Shown here piece after piece: positions 50,886 to 59,501 of a DNA stretch of 64,000 nt. The notes below the pieces were generated by a model, which saw nothing but the letters and a program-made list of their open reading frames with translations, was not told where the DNA came from and made no database searches. The translations under genes were made by a program, and so were the position numbers. Within the stretch, counting starts at the first letter, position 1. Every line of letters starts with the position of its first letter. The stretch is from Streptomyces sp. CB09001 (GTDB taxonomy: Bacteria > Actinomycetota > Actinomycetes > Streptomycetales > Streptomycetaceae). The DNA lies in NCBI RefSeq assembly GCF_003369795.1, contig NZ_CP026730.1, forward strand, positions 6,873,001-6,937,000, given 5' to 3'.

Positions 50886-51700
50886 GGCGCCGACCCAACT
50901 ACGTGGCCGGCGTCGGCTCGCTCGTCTGGCTCGTCCTGGTCGGCCTGCCGCTGTACGTGATGCTCGCCGCGACCCTGCGCACCCGCCAGGACTACGCCGA
51001 GAACGGCCCGGTCTCCCTTCCGGACAGCTTCACCCTGGACAACTTCACCGGCGCCTTCGACTCCGGCTTCGGCCAGTACTTCTTCAACACGCTCGTCGTC
51101 ACCGCCTGCGTGATCGGCATCGTGCTGCTGCTGGTGCCGCCGCTCGCCTACGCGATCGTCCGCAGCCGCGGCAGGGCCACGTCGGCGATCTTCCGGCTGT
51201 TCCTGCTCGGCCTCGCCATCCCGGCCCAGGCCGTGATCGTGCCGATGTTCTACCTGATCAGCGAGGCCGGGCTGTACGACAACCTGCTGGGCGTCATCCT
51301 GCCCACGGCCGCGTTCTGCCTGCCGATGTCCGCGCTCATCCTCAGCGGCGCGATGCGTGACATCTCCCCGGAGCTGTACGAGGCCATGGCGATGGACGGC
51401 GCGAGCCCCCGGCGCATGTTCTTCCAGCTCGTCATGCCGCTGTCCCGCGGGGGACTGTCCACCATCGTGGTCTTCTCCGCGCTCCAGGCCTGGAACGGCT
51501 TCCTGTTCCCGCTGGTCCTGACCCAGTCCGACTCCACCAAGGTGGTCACCCTGGGTCTGTACAACTTCCAGACCGCGCACGGCATCGACATCCCCGGTCT
51601 GCTGGGAGCCGTGGTGCTGTCCATGGTGCCCATCCTGCTCGTCTACCTGTTCGCCCGTCGCGCCCTGGTCCAGGGACTGATGGGTGTCGGAGGAAAGTGA
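50882..51700 (+). CDS. ABC sugar permease (MalG-like)
   Basis: A 272-residue second permease subunit with a usual MalG-type start (YVAGVGSLVWLVLVGLPLYVM), six predicted helices and the EAA loop YEAMAMDGASPRRMFFQLVMP. ATG 50882 overlaps the previous stop; its own stop overlaps the GTG of the GH3 gene, so all four genes form one tightly coupled operon. Confidence 0.9.
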   Translation: MRRRPNYVAGVGSLVWLVLVGLPLYVMLAATLRTRQDYAENGPVSLPDSFTLDNFTGAFDSGFGQYFFNTLVVTACVIGIVLLLVPPLAYAIVRSRGRATSAIFRLFLLGLAIPAQAVIVPMFYLISEAGLYDNLLGVILPTAAFCLPMSALILSGAMRDISPELYEAMAMDGASPRRMFFQLVMPLSRGGLSTIVVFSALQAWNGFLFPLVLTQSDSTKVVTLGLYNFQTAHGIDIPGLLGAVVLSMVPILLVYLFARRALVQGLMGVGGK

Positions 51701-54090
51701 CTGCCGACGTGGCCGTAGAGACCACCCCCGAAATCCCCCTCTGGAACGACCCCACCCACCCCGTCGCCACCAGAGTCGACGCGCTCGTCGCCGCGATGAC
51801 CCTCGAGGAGAAGATCGCCCAGCTGTACGGAGTGTGGGTGGGCGCCTCCGACAAGGGCGGCGAAGTCGCCCCCCACCAGCACGACATGGAGGAGGCCGTC
51901 GACCTCGACGCGCTCGTGCCCGCCGGGCTGGGTCAGCTGACCCGCCCCTTCGGCACGGTCCCCGTCGACCCCGCGCTCGGCGCGCTCTCCCTCATGCGCA
52001 CGCAGAGCCGCATCACCTCGGCGAACCGCTTCGGCATCCCCGCCGTCGCGCACGAGGAGTGCCTGGCCGGCTTCGCCGCCTGGGGCGCCACGGCCTACCC
52101 CGTCCCGCTGTCCTGGGGCGCCACCTTCGACCCCGACACGGTGCGCCGGATGGCCGCCGCCATCGGCCGCGACATGCGGTCCGTCGGCATCCACCAGGGC
52201 CTCGCGCCCGTCCTCGACGTGGTCCGCGACGCCCGCTGGGGCCGGGTCGAGGAGACCATCGGCGAGGACCCCTACCTCGTCGGCACCATCGGCACCGCCT
52301 ACGTACAGGGCCTGGAGTCCGCCGGGATCGTCGCCACCCTCAAGCACTTCGTCGGCTACTCCGCCTCCCGCGCCGGCCGCAACCTCGCCCCCGCGTCCGT
52401 GGGCAGCAGGGAGCGGGCCGACGTCCTGCTGCCGCCGTTCGAGATGGCGGTCCGCGAGGGCGGCACCCGCTCCGTCATGCACGCCTACACCGACATCGAC
52501 GGCGTCCCCGCCGCGGCCGACGAGACCCTGCTGACCGGGCTGCTGCGCGACACCTGGGGCTTCGAGGGAACGGTCGTCGCCGACTACTTCGGCATCGCCT
52601 TCCTCAAGACCCTGCACGGCATCGCGGCCGACTGGGCCGACGCCGCGGGCGCCGCGCTGGGCGCGGGCGTCGACGTGGAACTGCCCACCGTCAAGACGTT
52701 CGGCGCACCGCTCGTCGAGGCGGTCACCGAGGGCCGGGTCCCCGAGTCGCTCATCGACCGGGCGCTGCGCCGCGTACTCGGCCAGAAGGCGCTGCTCGGA
52801 CTGCTCGACCCGGACTGGAGCCCGGTCCCGCCCGCGCTCGACGGGGTGGACCTCTCGGACCCGGAGGCGCTGCGCGGCCGGATCGACCTGGACCGGCCCG
52901 AGAACCGGGAACTGGCCCGCGAGATCGCCGAGAAGGCGGTCGTCCTGCTCACCAACGACGGCACCCTGCCGCTCACCCGGCCCCGCCGCATCGCCCTGGT
53001 CGGCCCCAACGCCACCGAGGCGACCGCCGTACTCGGCTGCTACTCCTTCCCGCGGCACGTCGGTGTGCAGCACCCGGAAGTCCCGGTCGGCATCGACCTG
53101 CCCACCCTGCGCGACACCCTCACCGCCGAGTTCCCCGACGCCGACATCACCGTCGCCCGCGGCACCGGCGTCGACGACGGCGCGCTCGCCGGCATCGCCG
53201 AGGCGGTGGACGCGGCCCGGGACGCGGACGTCGTCGTCGCCGTACTCGGCGACCGAGCGGGTCTGTTCGGCCGCGGTACCAGCGGTGAGGGCTGCGACAC
53301 CGAGTCCCTCACCCTGCCCGGCGCACAGCAGCAGCTCCTGGACGCGCTGCTCGACTCCGGCAGGCCGGTCGTCACCGTCCTGCTCGCCGGACGGCCCTAC
53401 GCGCTGGGCCGTGCCGCGGCCGAGTCCGCCGCGATCGTGCAGTCGTTCTTCCCCGGGGAGGAGGGCACCGCCGCGATCGCCGGCGTGCTCAGCGGGCGCA
53501 CCAGCCCGTCCGGGAGACTGCCCGTCAGTGTGCCCAGCGGCGCGGGCGCCCAGCCGGCCACCTACCTGGGGGCGCGGCTCGCCCAGGCCAGCGAGGTGTC
53601 CAACATCGACCCGTCACCGTCCTTCGGTTTCGGCCACGGGCTCACGTACACCACGTTCGCCTGGAGCGACCTCGAAGCGCACATCAAGGAGGCGCCGACC
53701 GACGGTGAGTTCTCGCTGGAACTGACCGTCCGCAACACCGGCGCACGGCACGGCACCGAGGTGGTGCAGCTCTACCTGCACGACCCCGTCGCCTCCGTCG
53801 TCCAGCCGGTGCAGCGCCTCGTCGGCTACACGCGGGTGCCGCTGGCCCCCGGCGAGGCCCGCAGGGTGCGCGTCGAGGTCCCGGCCGACCTTGCCTCCTT
53901 CACCGGCCGCGACGGTCGCCGGATCGTCGAACCGGGCGAGCTGGAGCTGCGGTTCGCCGCGTCCAGCACCGAGCCGCGGCTGACGGCGACGGTCACGCTC
54001 ACCGGACCGGAACGGCGGGTCGACCACACCCGGCGACTGCACGCCGTCTTCGCGCAGGAGACCGTGGAAGGCGCCGCCGAGGGCACCTGA
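51697..54090 (+). CDS. GH3 beta-glucosidase/beta-xylosidase-type enzyme
   Basis: A 797-residue glycoside hydrolase family 3 protein. GTG 51697 follows GGAGGAAA and overlaps the permease stop. No signal peptide is seen, so it is cytoplasmic and likely splits the imported oligosaccharide. The N-terminal TIM barrel has APVLDVVRDARWGRVEET, KHFVGYS and the nucleophile region GTVVADYFGI (the family usually shows SDW here, so ADY is a variant). The second domain (VVLLTNDGTLPL) and a C-terminal fibronectin-III-like domain (VVQLYLHDPVASVVQPVQRL) complete the standard layout. The exact sugar specificity cannot be told. Confidence 0.88.
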   Translation: MTADVAVETTPEIPLWNDPTHPVATRVDALVAAMTLEEKIAQLYGVWVGASDKGGEVAPHQHDMEEAVDLDALVPAGLGQLTRPFGTVPVDPALGALSLMRTQSRITSANRFGIPAVAHEECLAGFAAWGATAYPVPLSWGATFDPDTVRRMAAAIGRDMRSVGIHQGLAPVLDVVRDARWGRVEETIGEDPYLVGTIGTAYVQGLESAGIVATLKHFVGYSASRAGRNLAPASVGSRERADVLLPPFEMAVREGGTRSVMHAYTDIDGVPAAADETLLTGLLRDTWGFEGTVVADYFGIAFLKTLHGIAADWADAAGAALGAGVDVELPTVKTFGAPLVEAVTEGRVPESLIDRALRRVLGQKALLGLLDPDWSPVPPALDGVDLSDPEALRGRIDLDRPENRELAREIAEKAVVLLTNDGTLPLTRPRRIALVGPNATEATAVLGCYSFPRHVGVQHPEVPVGIDLPTLRDTLTAEFPDADITVARGTGVDDGALAGIAEAVDAARDADVVVAVLGDRAGLFGRGTSGEGCDTESLTLPGAQQQLLDALLDSGRPVVTVLLAGRPYALGRAAAESAAIVQSFFPGEEGTAAIAGVLSGRTSPSGRLPVSVPSGAGAQPATYLGARLAQASEVSNIDPSPSFGFGHGLTYTTFAWSDLEAHIKEAPTDGEFSLELTVRNTGARHGTEVVQLYLHDPVASVVQPVQRLVGYTRVPLAPGEARRVRVEVPADLASFTGRDGRRIVEPGELELRFAASSTEPRLTATVTLTGPERRVDHTRRLHAVFAQETVEGAAEGT

Positions 54091-54102
54091 TCAGCCCGTG
54101 CA

Positions 54103-54137
54103 CGGCGAGCGGTGGCCCCCGGGACCACCGCTCGCCG
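54103..54137. terminator. Hairpin ending the GH3 operon
   Basis: CGGCGAGCGGTGG (54103-54115) and CCACCGCTCGCCG (54125-54137) form a perfect 13-bp stem between convergent genes, suitable as a two-way terminator. Confidence 0.7.
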
Positions 54138-54143
54138 GGCGGT

Positions 54144-54716
54144 TCAGCGGACGACGTCGAAGACGTTCTTCTGCAGGCCGTTGGCGTAGACCTCGTGCTC
54201 GACGAGCTTCAGCCGCTGCGCGTCCTTGTCCGTGTCGCTGAACAGCCGCTTGCCCGCGCCGAGGAGGAGCGGGAACACCAGCAGGTGGTAGCGGTCGATC
54301 AGCCCGGCGTCCGACAGGCTCCGGTTCAGGGTGGCGCTGCCGTGGACGATGATCGGGCCGCCCTCGCCCTCCTTCAGCGCGGCGACCTCGTCGAGCGAGC
54401 GCAGGATCGTCGTCTCGCCCCAGTTCGTGACCAGGTCGTCCTCGGTGAGAGTGGTGGAGACGACGTACTTCGGCATCGTCCGGTACTCGGGGAACTCCGC
54501 CATGTCCGGCCACACCGGGCTGAACGCCTCGTAGCTGACCCGGCCGAGGAGCAGCGCCGCGGCTTCGCTCTGCTCCCGGCCCTTGATCTCGTAGGCCTCC
54601 GGGAGGAAGTCCACGAGCTTGAAGGTCCACCCGGAGTTCCGGTAGCCGGGCTCGCCGCCCGGGGCCTCCACGACACCGTCGAGCGAGACGAAGGCGGTGC
54701 TGATCAGAGTACGCAT
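54144..54716 (-). CDS. DHFR/RibD-family reductase
   Basis: A 190-residue protein of the bacterial RibD C-terminal / dihydrofolate reductase-like family: MRTLISTAFVSLDGVVEAPGG, ALLLGRVSYEAFSPVWPD, KYVVSTTLTEDD, GGPIIVHGSATLNRSL, DRYHLLVFPLLLGAGKRLF. These proteins bind NADPH; the substrate of this group is mostly unknown and it is not a true DHFR. The ATG at 54716 follows GGGGAG on the minus strand. Single gene. Confidence 0.85.
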   Translation of the reverse strand: MRTLISTAFVSLDGVVEAPGGEPGYRNSGWTFKLVDFLPEAYEIKGREQSEAAALLLGRVSYEAFSPVWPDMAEFPEYRTMPKYVVSTTLTEDDLVTNWGETTILRSLDEVAALKEGEGGPIIVHGSATLNRSLSDAGLIDRYHLLVFPLLLGAGKRLFSDTDKDAQRLKLVEHEVYANGLQKNVFDVVR

Positions 54717-54756
54717 GCGGGGCTCCCCAACGTTTCGGTTTCCGGTCTGTGTACCC

Positions 54757-56433
54757 CTACGACCGCGGGCCGGGGGAAAACTCATCGGTCCCCGGTCGGG
54801 GCGAGGTGACCGGGGGTGCCCGCAGTGCGTCGACGGCGTGCAGGGCGGCGTGGAGTTCGGTGCGCTGCTCGCCGGACTCGAGGTCGCCGCCGAGCAACCG
54901 CTCGATGGCGCGCAGCCGCTGGTAGACGGTCTCCCGGGACAGACCCGCCGAGCGGGCGGCGACCGTCTTGTTGCCCGCGGCGTCCAGATAGCCCCGCAAC
55001 GTCGCCACCAGGTCGGTGCCGTGCCGGGCGTCGTGGTCCAGCAGCGGGCCCAGCCGCCGTTCCGCGTAGTCCTGCACGCGCGGGTCGTCGCGCAGGGCGT
55101 ACAGCAGGCGGCGCAGGCCGATGTCCGACCGCTCGTGGAAGCAACGGCCGGACGGGAGGGGCCGGCCGGGCTCGGTGGCCTCGGCCACCCGGGCGGCCTC
55201 GCGGAACGAGCGGGCCACGTCGGCGAGGTCTCCGGCCGGCGCACCCACGCTCACCGTTGCGCCCGGGGCCGCGTCCAGCACGGCGCGGCCCACCCGCTCG
55301 ACGGCCTCGCGCCACGGCCGGGCCGGGCGCAGCGCCAGCAGCACGCCGAGACGGCCCGGGGACAGGAGCCCCACGAGGGCCGGTACCCCCGTGGCGGTCA
55401 GCACCTCGGAGAGCCGGAACTCGGTGGCCTCCCCGTCCTGCTCGCGCGGCAGGTCCGCGAGGACCGCGACGAGGCGGACCTGTTCCGCGGGCAGCCCCAG
55501 GGCCGCGACGCGGGCCCGTGCGTCCGCGGGGGAGCGGTGACGCTGTTCGACCAGGTCGCGCAGCGCGTTGCGGTGGGCGGTGCGCTCCCAGGACGTGGGA
55601 CGGGTGAGCCGGGCGATGGTGAGCGCCATCGCGGTCCGCTCCAGCACCGTGACGTCATCGGGCCCGAAGGCCCGGCCGGGGAGCGCGCCAGGGAGCATGA
55701 CGGCCCGCCCCCACCGCTCGCCGCGGTACTCCACGGGGGCCGCGAGCCAGCCCTCGGGACCGGAGACCCCCGCGCGGTCGGTGGCGGGCGTGGTGCGTGA
55801 GCGCCGCTCCCAGTCCGCGAGCGCCGCGTGGGCGGTGGTCCCGGAGGGCTCGCAGGCCAGCGCCCGGTGCACCAGATTCTCCACCACGACCGTGCGGCCG
55901 CTCATCTCTGCCGCGGCGCGCAGCACCTCCTCGGGGCCCGCACCGCGCAGGGTGAGGGCGGTGAACGCCTCGTGGACGCGCTGGGTCCGGCGCATCGCGT
56001 CCGCCTGCCGGCCGAGGATCAGGGTGTGGACGACCTGGGTGACCTCCAGGAAGTTGACGTCCCTGGCGAGCGTGACGAGGGGCAGTCCGCGCGCACGACA
56101 GGCCCGGACCAGGGCGTCGGGCGGCCGGTGATAGCGGCGTACCAGCTCCATGACCAGGGCGGCGGCACCGACGGCGGCGAGTTCGTCGACGTAGCGGCGG
56201 ACCCCCGCGGCGTCGTCGGGCAGGGGCATGCCAGTGGTGAGGACGAGTTCGCCGCCCTTGAGGAAAGAGGCGGGGTCCGTCAGTTCGGTGATGTGGACCC
56301 AGCGGACCGGACGGTCCAGGTGCTCCTCGCCGGCCACCACCCGCGGATCGCCGGCGGCCAGGACCGGCAGGGCCAGCACGTCGGCCACGGTGGGCGGCCG
56401 GTCCGCCGGGCCGGCCTGCCGGTTCTCGCTCAC
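54757..56433 (-). CDS. PucR-family regulator
   Basis: A 558-residue regulator. GTG 56433 has AGGGAGG upstream. The N-terminal PucR domain (TVADVLALPVLAAGDPRVVAG, VHITELTDPASFLKGGELVLTTG) is followed by a GGDEF-like/GAF-like middle and a C-terminal HTH_30 (LVATLRGYLDAAGNKTVAARSAGLSRETVYQRLRAIERLLG). It is divergent from gabT across 151 bases. PucR-type regulators often activate neighbouring amine or GABA catabolism genes, so gabT-gabD is the likely target. Confidence 0.88.
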   Translation of the reverse strand: MSENRQAGPADRPPTVADVLALPVLAAGDPRVVAGEEHLDRPVRWVHITELTDPASFLKGGELVLTTGMPLPDDAAGVRRYVDELAAVGAAALVMELVRRYHRPPDALVRACRARGLPLVTLARDVNFLEVTQVVHTLILGRQADAMRRTQRVHEAFTALTLRGAGPEEVLRAAAEMSGRTVVVENLVHRALACEPSGTTAHAALADWERRSRTTPATDRAGVSGPEGWLAAPVEYRGERWGRAVMLPGALPGRAFGPDDVTVLERTAMALTIARLTRPTSWERTAHRNALRDLVEQRHRSPADARARVAALGLPAEQVRLVAVLADLPREQDGEATEFRLSEVLTATGVPALVGLLSPGRLGVLLALRPARPWREAVERVGRAVLDAAPGATVSVGAPAGDLADVARSFREAARVAEATEPGRPLPSGRCFHERSDIGLRRLLYALRDDPRVQDYAERRLGPLLDHDARHGTDLVATLRGYLDAAGNKTVAARSAGLSRETVYQRLRAIERLLGGDLESGEQRTELHAALHAVDALRAPPVTSPRPGTDEFSPGPRS

Positions 56434-56584
56434 GGTGCCTCCCTGTGTCCTCAGGTTACGCCGAACGCCTGACACATCGTCCGGACACGCGGCCCCGGCC
56501 GGACAGATCACGCGTTGCCGCGCCCGCCGGGGCGGGAAGGCTCGGGGGACCGCAGGACACCGACGAACAGGCCGGGAGACGAGC

Positions 56585-57847
56585 ATGACCGCACTGTCGC
56601 CGCACCTTCGCCAGGCCACCCCCGTGGTGGCGGTCCGGGGCGAGGGCATCCACGTCGACGGCGAGGACGGCCGCCGCTATCTGGACTTCACCGCCGGCAT
56701 CGGCGTCACCAGCACCGGCCACTGCCACCCCCGGGTCGTGGCCGCCGCCCAGGAGCAGGTCGCCACCCTGGTCCACGGCCAGTACACGACCGTCATGCAC
56801 CCGCCGCTGCGCCGCCTGGTCGACAAGCTCGGCGAGGTGCTGCCGCCGGCACTGGACAGTCTGTTCTTCACCAACTCCGGCAGCGAGGCGGTCGAGGCCG
56901 CGCTGCGCCTGGCCCGCCAGGCCACCGGACGGCCCAACGTGCTGGTCTGCCACGGCGGCTTCCACGGCCGCACCGTGGCCGCCGCCTCCATGACCACCTC
57001 CGGCACCCGCTTCCGGTCCGGGTTCTCGCCGCTGATGAGCGGCGTGGTCGTCACCCCCTTCCCGACGGCCTACCGCTACGGCTGGGACGAGGCGACCGCC
57101 ACCCGCTTCGCCCTGAAGGAACTCGACTACACCCTCCAGACGATCTCCTCGCCCGCCGACACCGCCGCCGTGATCGTCGAGCCGGTGCTCGGCGAGGGCG
57201 GGTACGTCCCCGCGAGCCGCGCCTTCGTCCAGGGCCTGCGGGAGCGGGCCGACCGGCACGGCTTCCTGCTGATCCTCGACGAGGTGCAGACCGGCGTGGG
57301 ACGCACCGGCCGGTTCTGGGGTCACGAGCACTTCGGCGTCACCCCCGACATCCTCGTCACCGCCAAGGGACTGGCCAGCGGCTTCCCGCTGTCCGGCATC
57401 GCCGCCCCCGAGGAGCTGATGCGCAAGGCCTGGGCGGGCTCGCAGGGCGGCACGTACGGCGCCAACGCGGTCGCCTGCGCGGCGGCCTGCGCCACGCTGG
57501 ACGTCGTACGCGACGAGAAGCTCGTCGAGAACGCCGAGACGATGGGTGCCCGGCTCCGCCACGGCCTGGAGGCGGTGGCGTCCCGGAACCCGGCCATCGG
57601 CGACGTACGGGGCATGGGGCTGATGCTGGCCAGCGAGTTCGTCACCGAGGACGGCGAGCCGGACCCCGGGACCGCTGCCCGGGTGCAGCGGGCCGCCGTC
57701 GACGAAGGCCTGCTCCTGCTGCTCTGCGGGGCCTGGAACCAGGTGGTCCGGATGATCCCGGCCCTGGTGATCGACGAGACGGCCGTGGACGAGGGCCTGC
57801 GGGCCTGGGCCGCCGCCGTCGAGGCCGGGACGTCGGGGGCGGCGTGA
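56585..57847 (+). CDS. gabT: Class III aminotransferase, GABA aminotransferase type
   Basis: A 420-residue PLP enzyme. Features: YLDFTAGIGVTSTGHCHPRV, FFTNSGSEAVEAALRLARQAT (PLP phosphate contact), HGGFHGRT, LILDEVQTGVGRTG, and the PLP lysine in VTAKGLASGFPLSG near residue 261. It transfers the amino group of 4-aminobutyrate or a similar omega-amine to 2-oxoglutarate; the following dehydrogenase would oxidise the semialdehyde. The ATG has GGGAG upstream. Omega-amine specificity other than GABA (for example 5-aminovalerate or putrescine) is possible. Confidence 0.85.
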   Translation: MTALSPHLRQATPVVAVRGEGIHVDGEDGRRYLDFTAGIGVTSTGHCHPRVVAAAQEQVATLVHGQYTTVMHPPLRRLVDKLGEVLPPALDSLFFTNSGSEAVEAALRLARQATGRPNVLVCHGGFHGRTVAAASMTTSGTRFRSGFSPLMSGVVVTPFPTAYRYGWDEATATRFALKELDYTLQTISSPADTAAVIVEPVLGEGGYVPASRAFVQGLRERADRHGFLLILDEVQTGVGRTGRFWGHEHFGVTPDILVTAKGLASGFPLSGIAAPEELMRKAWAGSQGGTYGANAVACAAACATLDVVRDEKLVENAETMGARLRHGLEAVASRNPAIGDVRGMGLMLASEFVTEDGEPDPGTAARVQRAAVDEGLLLLLCGAWNQVVRMIPALVIDETAVDEGLRAWAAAVEAGTSGAA

Positions 57848-57870
57848 CGACGACGGCCGCCGCGCACCGC

Positions 57871-57960
57871 CGCGCGACCCGCCCCGTACGCGCGATCCGC
57901 CCGGTGCGTGCGGTCCGCCCCGTACGCGCGATCCGCCCCGTGCGTGCGGTCCGCCCCGTG
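57871..57960 (+). repeat. Five 18-bp tandem repeats
   Basis: Five head-to-tail copies of an 18-base unit close to CGCGCGATCCGCCCCGTG, alternating between two variants (CGCGCGATCC and CGTGCGGTCC), fill most of the gap between gabT and gabD. They end 32 bases before the gabD start. Function unknown; possibly slippage-derived. Confidence 0.85.
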
Positions 57961-57992
57961 CGCACGACGCACCGGCGATCAGGAGGGACCCC

Positions 57993-59432
57993 ATGACCGA
58001 CATCCCTACGCAGCTGTTCCTCGGCGGTGCCTGGCTGGACGCCGCGGACGGCGCCGTCATGCCCGTGGACGACCCCGCGACCGGCGAGGTCCTCGCCCAT
58101 GTCGCGGACGCGGGCCCGGGGGACGCCCGGCTCGCCGAGGAGGCGGCGGTCCAGGCGCAGCAGGAGTGGGCCCGGACGGCGCCGAGGGCGCGCAGCGAGA
58201 TCCTGCGCCGCGCGTACGAGATCGTCCTGGAGCGCACGGAGGCACTGGCCCGCCTGATGACCTCCGAGATGGGCAAGCCACTGGCCGAGGCCCGGGGAGA
58301 GGTCGCCTACGCCGCGGAGTTCTTCCGCTGGTTCTCCGAGGAGGCCGTCCGGATCGACGGCGGCCACGGCGTCCTGCCCGACGGCCGCAACCGCATGCTG
58401 CTCTCCCGGCGCCCGGTCGGACCGTGCCTGCTGATCACGCCGTGGAACTTCCCGCTCGCCATGGGCACCCGCAAGATCGGCCCCGCGGTCGCGGCCGGCT
58501 GCACGATGGTGCTCAAACCGGCCCCGCAGACCCCGCTCTCCAGCCTGGCCCTGGCCGCGATCCTCAAGGAGGCGGGACTGCCGGACGGGGTGCTGAACGT
58601 CGTCACCACGTCGAGGGCGGGGGAGGTGTGCGAACCGCTCCTGCGCGGCGGGCGCATCCGCAAGCTGTCCTTCACCGGTTCGACGGCCGTGGGGCGGCTG
58701 CTCCTCGCACAGTGCGCGGACACCGTCGTGCGGACCTCGATGGAGCTGGGCGGCAACGCGCCGTTCGTGGTCTTCGACGACGCGAACCTCGACGCGGCCG
58801 TGGACGGCGCGATGGTCGCCAAGATGCGCAACATGGGCGAGGCCTGCACCGCCGCCAACCGCTTCTTCGTGCACCGCTCGGTGGCGGGGGAGTTCGCCGG
58901 CCGGCTGGCCCGGCGGATGGGAGCACTCGTCGTGGGCCCCGGCATCCGTGACGGTGTCGACGTCGGCCCGCTCATCGACGCGGCCGGGCGCGCCAAGGTC
59001 GAGGAACTGGTCGCCGACGCGGTGGCGCGCGGCGCCCGGGTGCTGGTCGGCGGCACCACGCCCGGGGGCCCCGGCTGCTTCTACCCGCCCACGGTGCTCA
59101 CCGACGTCTCACCGGACAGCCGCCTGATGGCGACGGAGATCTTCGGCCCCGTCGCGGCGATCCTCGCCTTCGACGACGAGGACGAGGTGGTCCGCCGCGC
59201 CAACGACACCCCCTGGGGGCTCGTCGGCTACGTCTTCACCGAGGGCCTGGACCGCGCACTGCGGGTCAGCGAACGCCTGGAGGTCGGCATGGTCGGACTC
59301 AACACCGGCCTGGTCTCCAACCCCGCCGCGCCCTTCGGCGGCGTCAAGCAGTCGGGCCTCGGCCGGGAGGGCGGCCGGGTCGGGATCGAGGAGTTCCTGG
59401 AGTACCAGTACGTGGCGCTGCCCACCAGGTGA
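57993..59432 (+). CDS. gabD: Succinate-semialdehyde dehydrogenase-type ALDH
   Basis: A 479-residue aldehyde dehydrogenase. ATG 57993 has AGGAGGGA upstream. Motifs: ITPWNFPLAMGTRKIGPAV, LSFTGSTAVGRLL, catalytic Glu in MELGGNAPFVVF near 251, catalytic Cys in MGEACTAANRFFV near 284, and EIFGPVAAI. With gabT it would convert GABA to succinate for the TCA cycle. The two genes are separated by the tandem repeat, but no promoter or terminator is obvious, so co-transcription is likely. Confidence 0.87.
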   Translation: MTDIPTQLFLGGAWLDAADGAVMPVDDPATGEVLAHVADAGPGDARLAEEAAVQAQQEWARTAPRARSEILRRAYEIVLERTEALARLMTSEMGKPLAEARGEVAYAAEFFRWFSEEAVRIDGGHGVLPDGRNRMLLSRRPVGPCLLITPWNFPLAMGTRKIGPAVAAGCTMVLKPAPQTPLSSLALAAILKEAGLPDGVLNVVTTSRAGEVCEPLLRGGRIRKLSFTGSTAVGRLLLAQCADTVVRTSMELGGNAPFVVFDDANLDAAVDGAMVAKMRNMGEACTAANRFFVHRSVAGEFAGRLARRMGALVVGPGIRDGVDVGPLIDAAGRAKVEELVADAVARGARVLVGGTTPGGPGCFYPPTVLTDVSPDSRLMATEIFGPVAAILAFDDEDEVVRRANDTPWGLVGYVFTEGLDRALRVSERLEVGMVGLNTGLVSNPAAPFGGVKQSGLGREGGRVGIEEFLEYQYVALPTR

Positions 59433-59467
59433 CGCGGGAGGCCGCGATCCCATGACGAGGAAGGCTT

Positions 59468-59494
59468 TGCATGGTCATGCGTAATCATGCATAC
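59468..59494 (+). promoter_or_regulatory. ArgR-like boxes and promoter of argG
   Basis: TGCATGGTCATGCG and TAATCATGCATAC form overlapping CATGC-type dyads resembling Streptomyces ARG boxes bound by the arginine repressor. A -10-like GCATACT ends nine bases before the argG ATG and no ribosome site is visible, so argG is probably transcribed from at or near its start codon (leaderless). Confidence 0.65.
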
Positions 59495-59501
59495 TCTTCC
59501 T

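Noticed and set aside
57871..57960. CRISPR array
   Set aside because: The 18-bp units are directly joined with no spacers; no cas genes are in the window.
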